The notes under the pieces: model-generated | Seen by the model: the letters and a program-made list of their open reading frames with translations, nothing else | The model's database searches: none | Told to the model about the DNA's origin: nothing | Shown here: one piece after another, positions 9,117-18,845 of the stretch | Position numbering within the stretch: position 1 is the first letter of the stretch | Layout of the letters: every line of letters begins with the position of its first letter | Made by a program: the position numbers and the translations under genes | Source: Brucella sp. BE17 | GTDB taxonomy: Bacteria > Pseudomonadota > Alphaproteobacteria > Rhizobiales > Rhizobiaceae | NCBI RefSeq assembly: GCF_039545455.1 | Contig: NZ_CP154467.1 | Location: 1,178,001 to 1,242,000, forward strand | Reading direction: 5' to 3' | Length of the DNA: 64,000 bases

Positions 9117-11087
9117 TCAAAGATTGACCTGTGTTCCGATCTCCACGACGCGTCCGGTCGGTATCTGGAAATATTCGGTTGCATCTGAGGCCGTGCGCGC
9201 CAGAAGAATAAACAGCTTGTCCTGCCATAAAGGCATACCCGAGCGTGCGGAAGCCTTGAGCGAGCGACGCGAGAGGAAGAAGGATGTCGTCATGATATCA
9301 AGCTTCCAGCCAAGCTTGCGACACAAGGCCAGCGCACGCGGAATATTGGGCTGCTGCATATAGCCGAAAGTCAGCGTGACCTGCATGAAGCGCTCGTTGA
9401 ATTGCGATACGCGGGCACGGTCTTCACTCGACACCCATGGCCGCGATGCCGTGACCACGGTGAGGATGACGTTGTTCTCGTGCAGCACCTTGTAGTGCTT
9501 GAGACTGTGCATCAACGCGGTCGGCGCACTTTTCAAGTCCCCCGTCAGGAACACCGCCGTACCCGATACAATGGTGGGTGGCCGTTTGCCCATCTGCTCC
9601 ACGACAAGATCAAGAGGCACTTCCGCCTTGCGCGTTTTCATGAAGAGATGGCGCGTACCGCGCACCCATGTCCACATGATTACGACGAGGATGGCCGCTA
9701 TACCGATGGAAGCCCAGCCGCCGTCATGCACTTTGATGATATTGGCGCTGAAAAACAGGATATCGATGATAAGGAAGGCCAGCATGAGCGGGAGCGCACG
9801 CATCACCGGCCACTTCCAGATATGCGTCATGACGATGTAAAGAAGCACAGTCGTTACCAACATGTTTCCCGTGACCGCTATGCCGTAAGCTGCGGCCAGA
9901 TTGCTCGATTTCCCAAAGCCCAACACAAGGATGACGACGGCGAGGCCGAGCAGCAGATTGACGCGCGGAATATAGATCTGCCCGTGCAGCTTCTCCGATG
10001 TATGCTGGATTTCAAGGCGCGGTAGAATATTCAGCTGCACCGCCTGACGCGCCACAGAAAAAGCACCGCTGATAACCGCCTGACTGGCGATCACGGTTGC
10101 CGCAGTCGCGAGCAAGACCATCGGCCACAACGCAATTTTCGGTATCATCTGGAAAAAAGGCAGCGCTGCGGCCTCACCATGGGCAAGAATGAATGCCGCC
10201 TGCCCGAAATAATTGAGTACAAGGCAGGGGAAAACGATCCACAGCCATGCGCGCACGATAGGCCTGCGTCCAAAATGGCCAAGATCGGCATAAAGCGCCT
10301 CGGCACCAGTCATGGCAAGGAAAACGGCTCCCACCGTAATGAAGGCAACGCCCGGACTTATTATAAGAAAACGCACCGCATAATAGGGATTGAGGGCGGC
10401 GAAAACGCTAGGATCGTCGAAAATATGCCAGAGGCCGGAGGCACCAAGCGCCAGAAACCACAGCGCCATGATAGGCCCGAAAACAATGGCAACCTTGCCG
10501 GTGCCGAAGCGCTGCACTGAAAACAGCGTCACCAGAATGACTACCGTCACCGGCACGACGAAGGGCGTCAGGTCGGGAGCGACAATTTCCAGCCCCTCCA
10601 TGGCAGAGAGAACCGAAATCGCCGGGGTGATGACGGCATCACCGAAAAACAGCGCCGCCCCGCAGATACCCACGCCTAAAATGAGGTTCGGTCTTCCCTT
10701 GAGTGCACTGCGCACCAGCGCCATCAGCGATAAAATGCCGCCCTCGCCGTTATTGTCGGCGCGCAGCACGAACAACACATATTTGACCGTCACCACCAGT
10801 GTCAGCGCCCAGACAATGAGCGACACCACGCCCAGAATATCGGAACGCGACAGGACGCCATCGGCCGTTGCCGCATGAAGCGCCTCACGGAAGGCATAAA
10901 TCGGACTGGTGCCGATATCGCCGTAGACGACGCCCAAAGCACCCAGAACCAGCGTTTTCATGCTGTCTTTTGGAATATCGCTTTCGTCTGACAAAACGCC
11001 GTTTCCCACATCGGGAGCAATTGCCTGCCCGATAGATTGCGTCTGGGATCGCGTTTGTTCGCCCTCGCCATTCAGTTCGCTGCTCAA
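9117..11087 (-). CDS. kup: Low-affinity potassium transporter Kup
   Basis: Potassium uptake, probably by K+/H+ symport in the inner membrane. The 656 residues include the family signature LGVVYGDIGTSPIYAFREAL (about 50-70), about twelve membrane segments from there to about residue 470, and a cytoplasmic C-terminal domain ending in the typical FLSRR...MPLWQDKLF...TASDATEYFQIP...VVEIG. The start is TTG at 11087, preceded by GAGG. The N-terminal 35 residues ahead of the core are polar and variable. It is monocistronic with its own terminator. Confidence 0.97.
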   Translation of the reverse strand: MSSELNGEGEQTRSQTQSIGQAIAPDVGNGVLSDESDIPKDSMKTLVLGALGVVYGDIGTSPIYAFREALHAATADGVLSRSDILGVVSLIVWALTLVVTVKYVLFVLRADNNGEGGILSLMALVRSALKGRPNLILGVGICGAALFFGDAVITPAISVLSAMEGLEIVAPDLTPFVVPVTVVILVTLFSVQRFGTGKVAIVFGPIMALWFLALGASGLWHIFDDPSVFAALNPYYAVRFLIISPGVAFITVGAVFLAMTGAEALYADLGHFGRRPIVRAWLWIVFPCLVLNYFGQAAFILAHGEAAALPFFQMIPKIALWPMVLLATAATVIASQAVISGAFSVARQAVQLNILPRLEIQHTSEKLHGQIYIPRVNLLLGLAVVILVLGFGKSSNLAAAYGIAVTGNMLVTTVLLYIVMTHIWKWPVMRALPLMLAFLIIDILFFSANIIKVHDGGWASIGIAAILVVIMWTWVRGTRHLFMKTRKAEVPLDLVVEQMGKRPPTIVSGTAVFLTGDLKSAPTALMHSLKHYKVLHENNVILTVVTASRPWVSSEDRARVSQFNERFMQVTLTFGYMQQPNIPRALALCRKLGWKLDIMTTSFFLSRRSLKASARSGMPLWQDKLFILLARTASDATEYFQIPTGRVVEIGTQVNL

Positions 11088-11342
11088 TTGCAGGCACCTC
11101 GCGGTTGGTTGAAGTCATTCTTGCTGGATATCAATTCCGTTAAAGAGCCCGCTCAAATCGTGTCTGAAGGTTGCGAATAAGAGCGGTTTTTCCTTTTGTC
11201 CGGGTTCAGTCCTGTTCAAATAATCTCATAATCAAAAGTCCGTTTCTCGATAAAACGGCTGCGGACGTTAATAGGTTAATAAACAAAAATACAAATGCGT
11301 ATTAAACAGGGCTCATGTAAAATCCATGCACCCTGTGCATTG
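11088..11342. other. Intergenic region upstream of kup, AT-rich
   Basis: Probably holds the kup promoter. An AT-rich patch near 11265-11310 has TTAA motifs spaced four bases apart (TTAATAGGTTAA), not the seven expected for a CtrA site. No gene is seen. Confidence 0.4.
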
Positions 11343-11452
11343 CTACAGCATCGCGCTTTCCAAAAATCGGAATCGATTTTTGGAAAGCGCGATGCGTAGA
11401 TTCAATAAATCAGAGCGACCTTTGTGCTTCCGAAAGGACGCACGGCGCTCTG
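11343..11452. repeat. Two-palindrome dispersed repeat, family B, copy 1
   Basis: About 110 bases. The left half is a perfect hairpin with 21-base arms (11349-11369 and 11374-11394, four-base loop). The right half is a second palindrome bounded by AGAGCG and CGCTCT (about 11412-11452). A spacer GTAGATTCAATAA lies between. The same structure occurs in the opposite orientation at 45742-45846. In length and two-palindrome layout it resembles the Brucella Bru-RS and rhizobial RIME repeats, but identity with either is not established here. Confidence 0.85.
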
Positions 11453-11458
11453 GGAGAC

Positions 11459-12208
11459 CTAATTGGCCTCGCCCGCCAAAGCGGTCATAAAGCGTTTTAC
11501 AGTAGCGGGCATGCCATGGACAAGGGCGTCCGCAGTCAATCCATGCCCGATAGACACTTCTTGCAAGTCCGGTACGCGCTTTGCAAGAGCGGGAATATTC
11601 TTCACCGTCAGGTCGTGGCCGGCATTGAGCGTAAGACCAAGAGCGCGCGCTGCATCTGCTGCTTTTCCAAGCCTCTCCAGTTCGCGTGCGCTAGCAGCAG
11701 GGTCGTCGTAGGTTGCGCCATAGGGACCTGTATAGAGTTCCACCCGGTCGGCACCGACGCCCTTTGCGATTTCATAGCCCAGAGGATCGGGATCAGCAAA
11801 GAGTGACACGCGCATGCCACGCGCCTTCAGCCTTTTGACGATGGGCGCCAGATAATCGGCTTTGAGAACAAAATCCCAGCCATGATCGGATGTCGACTGC
11901 ATCGGATCATCGGGGACCAGCGTCACCTGTTCAGGCTCATGTTTTTCGACCAGATCGAGAAAGGCGTCGCTGGGAAAGCCTTCCATATTGAATTCAGCAT
12001 GCGGAAATTCATCATCGATCAAGGCGCGCAAAGCACCAAGATCGGAAAAACGAATATGGCGCTGATCAGGCCGCGGATGCACCGTCAGCCCTGCCGCACC
12101 CGCCTCAAGCGCCACGCGCCCGATGCCCGTCACGCTTGGCCAAGGCAAATCTCGCCTGTTACGCAGCATAGCCACTGCATTGAGATTTACAGATAATTTT
12201 GCAGTCAT
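11459..12208 (-). CDS. pdxJ: Pyridoxine 5'-phosphate synthase
   Basis: Last step of de novo vitamin B6 synthesis: condenses 1-deoxyxylulose 5-phosphate with 3-amino-2-oxopropyl phosphate. The 249-residue TIM barrel shows [14 protein letters not shown] near the N-terminus, [53 protein letters not shown] and EVSIGH, all in family order. ATG 12208 is chosen because GGAG lies at proper spacing upstream; an ATG at 12223 is too close to it. A family B repeat follows the stop codon. Confidence 0.97.
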   Translation of the reverse strand: MTAKLSVNLNAVAMLRNRRDLPWPSVTGIGRVALEAGAAGLTVHPRPDQRHIRFSDLGALRALIDDEFPHAEFNMEGFPSDAFLDLVEKHEPEQVTLVPDDPMQSTSDHGWDFVLKADYLAPIVKRLKARGMRVSLFADPDPLGYEIAKGVGADRVELYTGPYGATYDDPAASARELERLGKAADAARALGLTLNAGHDLTVKNIPALAKRVPDLQEVSIGHGLTADALVHGMPATVKRFMTALAGEAN

Positions 12209-12453
12209 GCAGGCATTCTCCAACGTCCGATATTGCGCTTATACTCCGCATTAGTGAAAAATGTGAGCGTTTTCACGTCGCAGGCTACACTTCATCCCCA
12301 AACTCTTCTTCGCGCTAATTCGGGCATGAAACTATCGCGCACAACTTGAAAATCGAATAAAGTTTCAGCAACCTTTGCCCGCGCTCACGCGTTTTCTGCC
12401 GAAAGAGGTGCCTTATCATTTTGCACCCCGGACAAAGATTGCAGGAGACGATC

Positions 12454-12852
12454 ATGCGCAATGAAGACATACCGGTTATCCGCCGCATTCCCACGAACCG
12501 AAGCGATGTCTTCGCCTTCGACATAGAAGGCCATATGGACGATTCATCACTGGAAAATCTCTATGGACTTTTGGACGGCGCCTATGAACAGCATGAGGAG
12601 ATCGACCTTCTGATCCGCCTGACCGGCTATGAGGGGATGGATTGGGGGGCAGCTTTCTCCGAAAGCACCTTATCCATGCGCGCCAAGTCACTCAAGCACC
12701 TGCGCCGCTATGCCATTGTTGGCGGACCACTGTGGATACAGGCCAGCATCACCCTGATGCAGCCATTTCTGTCCATAGAAATACGCTGTTTCGAACAAGA
12801 AGACGAAGCAAAGGCATGGGAGTGGCTGAATGCCGAGCCAGTAGAGGAATGA
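12454..12852 (+). CDS. STAS/SpoIIAA-like protein
   Basis: A 132-residue protein resembling the SpoIIAA-like family (STAS/CRAL-TRIO-like fold), with FAFDIEGHMDDSSLENLYGLL, EIDLLIRLTGYEGMDWGA and RRYAIVGGPLWIQ. Members are small, mostly uncharacterised and often associated with membranes or lipids. The ATG at 12454 has CAGGAG nine bases upstream. The gene is monocistronic and its stop codon abuts the stop of the convergent helicase gene. Confidence 0.72.
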   Translation: MRNEDIPVIRRIPTNRSDVFAFDIEGHMDDSSLENLYGLLDGAYEQHEEIDLLIRLTGYEGMDWGAAFSESTLSMRAKSLKHLRRYAIVGGPLWIQASITLMQPFLSIEIRCFEQEDEAKAWEWLNAEPVEE

Positions 12853-13974
12853 CTATTTTACCACCGTCAGACGCTCGGCCGCACGGGTGATCGCCGTATA
12901 AAGCCAGCGCTCCCGCGTATCGCGGAACGCAAAGCTTTCATCGAACAGCACAACATCGTCCCATTGCGAGCCCTGCGCCTTATGAACGGTCAGCGCATAG
13001 CCATAATCGAAATCGTCATAGCGTTTCTTGGTCTGCCACGGAATTTCGCTATCCGGGTCTTCAAACTGCGCTTTGAGAAGTTTGATCTTGGAAACGCCAC
13101 GATCATCATCTTCGGGCGACACCAGCAGATTGATACCGGGCTTCACCGTTTCCTTGGATGAAGTCATTACCTTCCACAGCGATCCGTTGAGCAGACCCTT
13201 AGCTGGATCGTTGCGCAGGCAGACAAGCTTGTCGCCAGCCTGCGGATAGTCGGCTGTAAAGCCTTTCAACTCGCGAAGCCGCTGATTATAGCGCCGCCTT
13301 GTGCGGTTGGTGCCGACCAGAACCTGATCGGCAGCCAGCACCATATCGCGGTCAACTTCGCTCTTGCCAATCACCTTGGCAAGCCCGTAATCACCATAGC
13401 TAAGTTCGCGGCCCTCGCGCACATCAAGCGCCATGCGGATGATGGGATTATCCTGCGCCTGCCGATGAATTTCGGTCAAGAGATAGTCCGGCTCATGTTC
13501 GGTAAAGAAACCACCGCCGGAAATCGGCGGCAACTGTCCCGGATCGCCCAGAACGAGAATTGGCGTACCAAAGCTCATCAGATCACGGCCCAGCGCCTCA
13601 TCGACCATAGAGCATTCATCCACGACAATCATCGCAGCCTTTGCGACCGGGCTTTGCCGGTTGAGCGCGAAAGTCGGGGCGATGGATGTTTTGCCTGTCG
13701 TCTCGTCCTCAATGGCTTCCTCGCCACGCGGGCGATAAATCAGCGAATGCAATGTGCGCGCATTGCTGGCACCTTTGGAGCGCAAGACCTGCGCCGCCTT
13801 GCCGGTGAAGGCCGCAAACTGCACATCGCCATCAACATGCTCTGCAAAATAGCGCGCAAGCGTCGTCTTGCCGGTTCCGGCATAGCCGAACAGCCTGAAA
13901 AGTGGGCTGCGACCCTCTTTCAGCCATTGCCCGACTGCTTTGAGCGCCTGATCCTGTTCCGGTGAAAACTGCAT
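12853..13974 (-). CDS. RecD-like ATP-dependent DNA helicase (SF1B)
   Basis: A 373-residue helicase of the RecD/Dda-like group; the role is probably DNA repair but is not defined. Visible motifs are Walker A GYAGTGKTTLA (about 29-39), Walker B VDECSMVDE, motif III GDPGQLPP, and the UvrD_C_2 end with ALTVHKAQGSQWDDVVLF and WLYTAITRAAERLTV. It is much shorter than RecD of RecBCD (about 600 residues), and no recB or recC lies nearby. The start at 13974 (MQFSPEQDQAL) matches where homology should begin. The frame stays open for 58 codons upstream, but that stretch looks non-coding. Confidence 0.88.
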   Translation of the reverse strand: MQFSPEQDQALKAVGQWLKEGRSPLFRLFGYAGTGKTTLARYFAEHVDGDVQFAAFTGKAAQVLRSKGASNARTLHSLIYRPRGEEAIEDETTGKTSIAPTFALNRQSPVAKAAMIVVDECSMVDEALGRDLMSFGTPILVLGDPGQLPPISGGGFFTEHEPDYLLTEIHRQAQDNPIIRMALDVREGRELSYGDYGLAKVIGKSEVDRDMVLAADQVLVGTNRTRRRYNQRLRELKGFTADYPQAGDKLVCLRNDPAKGLLNGSLWKVMTSSKETVKPGINLLVSPEDDDRGVSKIKLLKAQFEDPDSEIPWQTKKRYDDFDYGYALTVHKAQGSQWDDVVLFDESFAFRDTRERWLYTAITRAAERLTVVK

Positions 13975-14174
13975 GACTGTTTCAGACAGGATTCGCGCAT
14001 AAGACGCAAGTCCGATGATGATATCCCTGACCGGACATCCGGAAATCTGCCCGCCGTAGAGTATAAGTTTGTAATATGGCGTTGCAATCGGTGTGATCAA
14101 CTTTGCATCCGTCGGCGTACAATGTGGCTTTGGCCCATACCACACCACGGACGATGCAATGTTGAAATGACTAA

Positions 14175-14204
14175 TAAAAAAGGGAGCGCCACAGAGACCC
14201 TCCC
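14175..14204 (-). terminator. Rho-independent terminator of ilvBH
   Basis: GGGAG...CTCCC followed by TTTTTT on the minus strand, about 25 bases after the ilvH stop. Confidence 0.65.
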
Positions 14205-14228
14205 CTTTTACGTAACAATAGAAAGACG

Positions 14229-14801
14229 TTACATGCCCTGCGGACCGCGGTTCATTGCCGAAACACCAGTGCGGCAGATTTCAACCAGCCCGAGCGGCTT
14301 CATGATCGCGATAAACTGATCGATCTTTGCCGGTTTTCCAGTGATTTCGAGCACGAAATGCTCGGTCGTGGCATCCACCACCTTGGCCTTGAAGGCATCC
14401 GCCAGACGCAGCGTCTCAGCGCGGGCCTCGCCGGAACCCGCCACTTTCACCAGCGCCAACTCACGTTCGATGGGGCGGTCATGGCCAAGTTCCGCCGCGC
14501 GGTGGCTTAAGTCCACAACGCGATGCACCGGCACGATGCGCTCCAGCTGATGGCGGATCTGGTCGAGCACATGCGGCGTTCCGCGCGTGACGATGGTGAT
14601 GCGCGACAGGTGCTGCTCATGCTCGGTTTCGGAAACCGTGAGGCTTTCGATATTATAGCCGCGACCGGAAAAAAGACCGATCACCCGGGCAAGGACGCCC
14701 GGTTCATTATCGACGAGAACGGCAAGCGTGTGGGTTTCCGGTGTTTGCGTCTCGGCTGCGATAAAATAGGCCGAGCCGGAAGCGAGATTTTGTGCGTTCA
14801 T
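14229..14801 (-). CDS. ilvH: Acetolactate synthase small (regulatory) subunit
   Basis: Regulatory partner of IlvB; binds valine and mediates feedback inhibition. The 190 residues have an N-terminal ACT domain (HTLAVLVDNEPGVLARVIGL, then FSGRGYNIESL, about 24-54) and a C-terminal domain with EREL...FVLEITG and ICRTGVSAMNRG at the end. It starts 17 bases after the ilvB stop, in one transcript. It is followed by a terminator. Confidence 0.97.
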   Translation of the reverse strand: MNAQNLASGSAYFIAAETQTPETHTLAVLVDNEPGVLARVIGLFSGRGYNIESLTVSETEHEQHLSRITIVTRGTPHVLDQIRHQLERIVPVHRVVDLSHRAAELGHDRPIERELALVKVAGSGEARAETLRLADAFKAKVVDATTEHFVLEITGKPAKIDQFIAIMKPLGLVEICRTGVSAMNRGPQGM

Positions 14802-14818
14802 AATTGGGTTCCTTCCAC

Positions 14819-16642
14819 TCAGACTAGCGCACGGCCTTGGGCGTCGATGGCATTGGCAACAGCTTCATCGGTGGCTTCATCAGGCAGCAGCATTTCATTA
14901 TGCGCCTTGCCTGACGGGATCATCGGGAAACAATTGGCGAGATTGGCAACACGGCAATCAAAAATCACCGGCTTGTCGATATCGATCATTTCCTGAATGG
15001 CCGCATCGAGTTTACCCGGCTTGTCACAGCGGATACCGTGCGCACCATAGGCTTCGGCCAGCTTGACGAAATCGGGCATGGCTTCGGTGTAGGAATGCGA
15101 CAGACGGTTGCCGTGCAGCAATTGCTGCCATTGGCGCACCATGCCCATATATTGATTGTTCAGGATGAAAATCTTGATCGGCGCATTATGCTGGATAGCC
15201 GCAGACATTTCCTGAATGCACATCTGGATAGATGCATCGCCCGCAATGTCGATCACCAGCGCCTCCGGGTGCGCGATCTGCACGCCAAGCGCTGCCGGCA
15301 GACCATAACCCATGGTGCCGAGCCCACCCGAAGTCAGCCAGCGATTGGGCTCCTCAAAACCAAAAAACTGCGCCGCCCACATCTGGTGCTGACCCACTTC
15401 CGTAGTGATGTAGGTCTTGCGGTCTTTTGTCAGTTCGTAAAGCCGCTGGATCGCATATTGCGGCATGATCACGTCCTTGTTGGGCGTGTAGGCCAGCGAA
15501 TTACGTGCCCTCCAGCGATCGATCTGCTCCCACCATGCGCTCATGGCCTTTTTCTCCGGCTTCTTTTCAGAGGCGCGGAACTGACGGATGATGTCTTCAA
15601 GAACATGCTCGACATCACCGACGATCGGTACATCCACGCGGACGTTCTTGTTGATCGAGGACGGATCGATATCGATGTGGATTTTCTTTGAATAGGGTGA
15701 AAATGCATTCAGACGCCCGGTGATGCGGTCATCAAAACGCGCGCCGAGGCACAGCATGACATCGCAGTCATGCATCGTCATATTGGCCTCATAGGTGCCG
15801 TGCATGCCAAGCATTCCCAGCCAGTTCTTACCTGAGGCCGGATAAGCGCCAAGCCCCATCAGGGTCGAGGTGATGGGGAAATTGCCCAATTCTACAAGTT
15901 CACGCAGCAGACGGGAGGCTGCGGGACCCGAATTGATGACACCACCACCTGAATAGATGACCGGCTTTTTGGCATTCACCAGCAGCCGAACCGCCTCGGT
16001 TACGGCCTGCGCGTCACCGCTGACAATCGGGCGATAACTGGTGCGCGGACTGGTTTCCGGCGGCGTATAGATGCCGGTGGCAAACTGGATATCCTTTGGA
16101 ATATCGACCAGAACCGGACCGGGGCGCCCGGTGGAAGCGATATGAAAGGCTTCATGCAGAATGCGGGCGAGATCGTTTACGTCTTTCACCAGCCAGTTAT
16201 GCTTGGTGCAGGGGCGCGTGATGCCGACCGTATCGGCTTCCTGAAAGCCGTCCGAACCGATCAGCGAGGTTGGAACCTGACCGGAAATGCAAACCAGTGG
16301 AATGGAATCCATCAACGCATCCTGAAGCGGGGTGACGGCATTGGTAGCACCGGGACCGGAGGTGACGAGCATCACGCCAACCTTGCCGGTCGAACGTGCA
16401 TAACCTTCAGCTGCATGGCCGGCACCCTGCTCGTGACGCACCAGAATATGCTGGACCTTTTCCTGCTGGAACAGTTCGTCATAGATCGGCAACACGGCAC
16501 CGCCTGGGTAGCCGAAAATGCTTTCCACACCCTGATCGATTAGAGCCTGGATCACCATTTCCGCACCCGTCATCTCACGCGGATGGCTTGCGTCCTGCGT
16601 CTGGCTGGCGATTTTCTCCGCGTCCTGTTTATCTGCGCTCAT
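14819..16642 (-). CDS. ilvB: Acetolactate synthase large (catalytic) subunit
   Basis: First common step of branched-chain amino acid synthesis, using thiamine diphosphate and FAD. The 607 residues show the TPP PYR-domain glutamate region (FGYPGGAVLPIYDE, then VRHEQGAGHAAEGYAR), the central FAD-binding domain, and the C-terminal TPP/Mg site GDASIQM...NNQY. ATG 16642 (MSADKQDAEK) is chosen over a 52-codon upstream extension, because that stretch contains the attenuator hairpin and is not protein-like. Expression is probably controlled by attenuation through the leader peptide upstream. Confidence 0.97.
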   Translation of the reverse strand: MSADKQDAEKIASQTQDASHPREMTGAEMVIQALIDQGVESIFGYPGGAVLPIYDELFQQEKVQHILVRHEQGAGHAAEGYARSTGKVGVMLVTSGPGATNAVTPLQDALMDSIPLVCISGQVPTSLIGSDGFQEADTVGITRPCTKHNWLVKDVNDLARILHEAFHIASTGRPGPVLVDIPKDIQFATGIYTPPETSPRTSYRPIVSGDAQAVTEAVRLLVNAKKPVIYSGGGVINSGPAASRLLRELVELGNFPITSTLMGLGAYPASGKNWLGMLGMHGTYEANMTMHDCDVMLCLGARFDDRITGRLNAFSPYSKKIHIDIDPSSINKNVRVDVPIVGDVEHVLEDIIRQFRASEKKPEKKAMSAWWEQIDRWRARNSLAYTPNKDVIMPQYAIQRLYELTKDRKTYITTEVGQHQMWAAQFFGFEEPNRWLTSGGLGTMGYGLPAALGVQIAHPEALVIDIAGDASIQMCIQEMSAAIQHNAPIKIFILNNQYMGMVRQWQQLLHGNRLSHSYTEAMPDFVKLAEAYGAHGIRCDKPGKLDAAIQEMIDIDKPVIFDCRVANLANCFPMIPSGKAHNEMLLPDEATDEAVANAIDAQGRALV

Positions 16643-16708
16643 CAGTCTCTTCCCGTCTCGGCTGCATTTCAGTGTCGGTTTAAACCAAAAATGGCTAATT
16701 TTGATAAT

Positions 16709-16730
16709 AAAAAAGGCCCCCGAGGGAGCC
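16709..16730 (-). terminator. Attenuator terminator in front of ilvB
   Basis: On the minus strand, GGCTCC-CTCG-GGGGCC is followed by TTTTTT, between the leader peptide and ilvB. An upstream 9-bp stem pairs GCGCATGGG (16777-16785) with CCCATGCGC (16739-16747). The segment AAAGCTCCC next to that stem can also pair with GGGGGCCTTT of the terminator, giving competing folds. The exact antiterminator cannot be settled by eye. Confidence 0.75.
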
Positions 16731-16763
16731 TGTCTTTCGCGCATGGGAGCTTTCGCCGGATGG

Positions 16764-16817
16764 TTACACCACCCTGCCCATGCGCGTTCGTACCACAAGA
16801 ATGCTAAATTTGTTCAT
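16764..16817 (-). CDS. ilvB leader peptide
   Basis: A 17-residue open frame, MNKFSILVVRTRMGRVV, ends just before the attenuator structures. It has the run Ile-Leu-Val-Val near its start and Val-Val directly before the stop. That is the usual form of an ilv leader whose translation senses charged branched-chain tRNAs. A ribosome stalled at ILVV or VV would mask the 16777-16785 arm of the upstream stem. No strong Shine-Dalgarno sequence is visible. Confidence 0.72.
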   Translation of the reverse strand: MNKFSILVVRTRMGRVV

Positions 16818-16909
16818 GCGCGGACAGTAGTCGCCCAAAATGGTGCCGTCAACGCATAAATATGTGAGTGGCAATATTTGCTTAATATATGGGCCGCTGA
16901 ATACTAACT

Positions 16910-17818
16910 TTATTTCAAGGCTTGTTCGGCACCGCTCACAAATTTCCAACTATCATCAAGCTGGTTGCGAAACCATGTCGACTGGCGTTTGGCATATTGC
17001 CGCGTGGCAATCACTGAACGATCGATTGCTTCCTGCGCGCTCATTGCGCCTTCAAAAAATGCTGATATTTCCCGCACACCGATTGCCTTCATGGCGGGCA
17101 AGGCAGGATCAAGCCGCAGAGCCAGAAGTGCCTTTACCTCATTGAGTGCACCTTCGTCCCACATCGAAGCAAAGCGCTGCGCGATGCGCGCTGACAACAC
17201 GTCACGCTCCGGCAGAAGGACGATCTTGCGGGCAGAGGCAGCATCCACCAAGGCCTCACCCTTGGCACCATGCCATTCAAGCAAAGACTTTCCGGTGCCT
17301 TCAAGCACTTCAAGGGCGCGCACAATGCGCTGGCTATCGGTCGGTTGCAGTGTGGCAGCGATTTGCGGGTCGCGCTCCGACAAGATGCGATGGAGGCTTT
17401 CCGGCCCCTCGTCGCGCATGCGCTCGCGCCATTGATCGCGCACATCCTGCGGCACTTGCGGCATTTGCGACAACCCGCCAAGCAGAGCGCGAAAATAAAG
17501 CCCGGTACCGCCGACAAAAACCGGCGTTCGTCCTGTAAGCTCTGGGCGCATTAAAAGAGAGGCAACATCCTCAAACCACTTGCCGGTAGAATAGCTGAGC
17601 CTTGGCGAGATATGGCCATAGAGATAGTGTTCGGCTTCCTTCAGGTCGTAAGCTCCCGGACGTGCCGTGAGACAGTCGAGCACGTCATAGACCTGCATGG
17701 AATCGGCATTGACGATGAACCCGCCGGTTTGCCGCGCAAACGCAAGTGCAAGAGCCGACTTGCCGCTGGCCGTCGGTCCGGCTATCAGGATTGCGTTGTT
17801 GATCGCGTCCCTTGTCAT
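16910..17818 (-). CDS. miaA: tRNA dimethylallyltransferase
   Basis: Transfers a dimethylallyl group to A37 of tRNAs that read codons starting with U. The 302 residues show the P-loop [19 protein letters not shown] (about 10-28), VNADSMQVY, the [11 protein letters not shown] block, and a C-terminal region with [18 protein letters not shown] 17818 begins [16 protein letters not shown]; a longer frame upstream would overlap serB. It is divergent from serB with 18 bases between the two starts, so their translation signals lie back to back. Confidence 0.97.
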   Translation of the reverse strand: MTRDAINNAILIAGPTASGKSALALAFARQTGGFIVNADSMQVYDVLDCLTARPGAYDLKEAEHYLYGHISPRLSYSTGKWFEDVASLLMRPELTGRTPVFVGGTGLYFRALLGGLSQMPQVPQDVRDQWRERMRDEGPESLHRILSERDPQIAATLQPTDSQRIVRALEVLEGTGKSLLEWHGAKGEALVDAASARKIVLLPERDVLSARIAQRFASMWDEGALNEVKALLALRLDPALPAMKAIGVREISAFFEGAMSAQEAIDRSVIATRQYAKRQSTWFRNQLDDSWKFVSGAEQALK

Positions 17819-17836
17819 CGCAGGAAATAGTCCCTC

Positions 17837-18736
17837 ATGTCCGCATCCGCCTCTCTCGTTGCCACCCTGATTGCCAATCCGGCCAAAGCCAGTCTCGTAC
17901 CCGCGCTTGGGATTAAAGCCTCGGCGGCCACGAATGCAACAGGACTTTACTGGCTTGCTGACGGTATTGCCTGCGATATCCCGCTTACCCACGGCATTAA
18001 AGCGGACGAGGCACACGCCTTGCTGCGTCATGCGCTCAACGGCGAGCCAATCGATATCGTTGTGCAGGAACAGGACAGCCGCCGCAAGAAAATCCTGATC
18101 GCCGATATGGATTCGACCATGATCGAACAGGAATGTATCGACGAGCTTGCCGAGGAAGCGGGGCTGCGCGAGCGTGTCGCAGAGATCACCGTGCGCGCCA
18201 TGAATGGTGAAATAGAATTTGAGCCAGCCCTGCGCGAACGCGTCGCGCTCTTGAAAGGCCTGCCGGTTGCTGTGATCGACAAGGTGATTGCGACGCGCAT
18301 CACATTAATGCCGGGCGGACCGGAACTGGTGCGCACGATGCGCAAGCATGGCGCTTATACAGCTCTCGTCTCGGGCGGTTTTACCGCCTTCACCCAGCGG
18401 ATTGCAGAAATGGTCGGTTTTAACGAAAATCGCGCAAACCAGCTTCTCAATGACGGGGCAAACCTTTCCGGCACAGTCGCAGAACCGATTCTCGGCCGGG
18501 AGGCCAAGGTCGAGCGACTTGAAGCCATCGCCGACCGACTGGGGCTTACACCCGAAGACGCCATAGCAGTGGGTGACGGTGCCAACGATCTGGGCATGAT
18601 ACAGCTTGCAGGAACGGGCGTGGCGTTACACGCAAAACCCGCTGTGGCAGCACAGGCAAAAGTCAGAATCGATCATGGCGACCTGACAGCACTTCTCTAT
18701 ATTCAAGGGTATCGAAAAGCTGATTTCGTAGAATAG
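17837..18736 (+). CDS. serB: Phosphoserine phosphatase
   Basis: Last step of serine synthesis. The 299-residue HAD-family enzyme has motif [21 protein letters not shown] (about 91-110, nucleophile Asp in DMDST), motif [14 protein letters not shown] and motif [17 protein letters not shown]. The N-terminal 80 residues form a poorly conserved regulatory-type domain, as in other long SerB proteins. The gene starts 18 bases from the divergent miaA. Confidence 0.97.
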   Translation: MSASASLVATLIANPAKASLVPALGIKASAATNATGLYWLADGIACDIPLTHGIKADEAHALLRHALNGEPIDIVVQEQDSRRKKILIADMDSTMIEQECIDELAEEAGLRERVAEITVRAMNGEIEFEPALRERVALLKGLPVAVIDKVIATRITLMPGGPELVRTMRKHGAYTALVSGGFTAFTQRIAEMVGFNENRANQLLNDGANLSGTVAEPILGREAKVERLEAIADRLGLTPEDAIAVGDGANDLGMIQLAGTGVALHAKPAVAAQAKVRIDHGDLTALLYIQGYRKADFVE

Positions 18737-18737
18737 A

Positions 18738-18789
18738 GTGCATTCTGAGAATGTGTGAAACGGTTTTCGGATAAAATGCGCGTTAATTC
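18738..18789. repeat. Short palindromic repeat, family C, copy 1
   Basis: Contains GTGTGAAACGGTTTTCGGATAA with imperfect flanking arms (GTGCATT and AATGCGC). It aligns with 48807-48856 and with the reverse complement of 41892-41936, and more weakly with 33949-33998. It lies just after the serB stop. Confidence 0.65.
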
Positions 18790-18830
18790 AAAAAACAAAA
18801 GAACCGATCTGGTTCATTCAGATCGGTTCT
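18790..18830 (-). terminator. Rho-independent terminator of the degP-flavoprotein transcript
   Basis: A 12-bp perfect stem (AGAACCGATCTG with CAGATCGGTTCT, seven-base loop) is followed on the minus strand by TTTTGTTTTTT. It lies 16 bases after the flavoprotein stop codon. Confidence 0.85.
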
Positions 18831-18845
18831 CTGGAAATAATCGGC

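Noticed and set aside
11265..11310. CtrA box upstream of kup
   Set aside because: TTAA repeats are spaced four bases apart rather than seven.
17837..18031. Longer miaA start at 18031
   Set aside because: It would overlap serB by almost 200 bases and adds a non-conserved, Gly/Cys-rich stretch; ATG 17818 fits the family.
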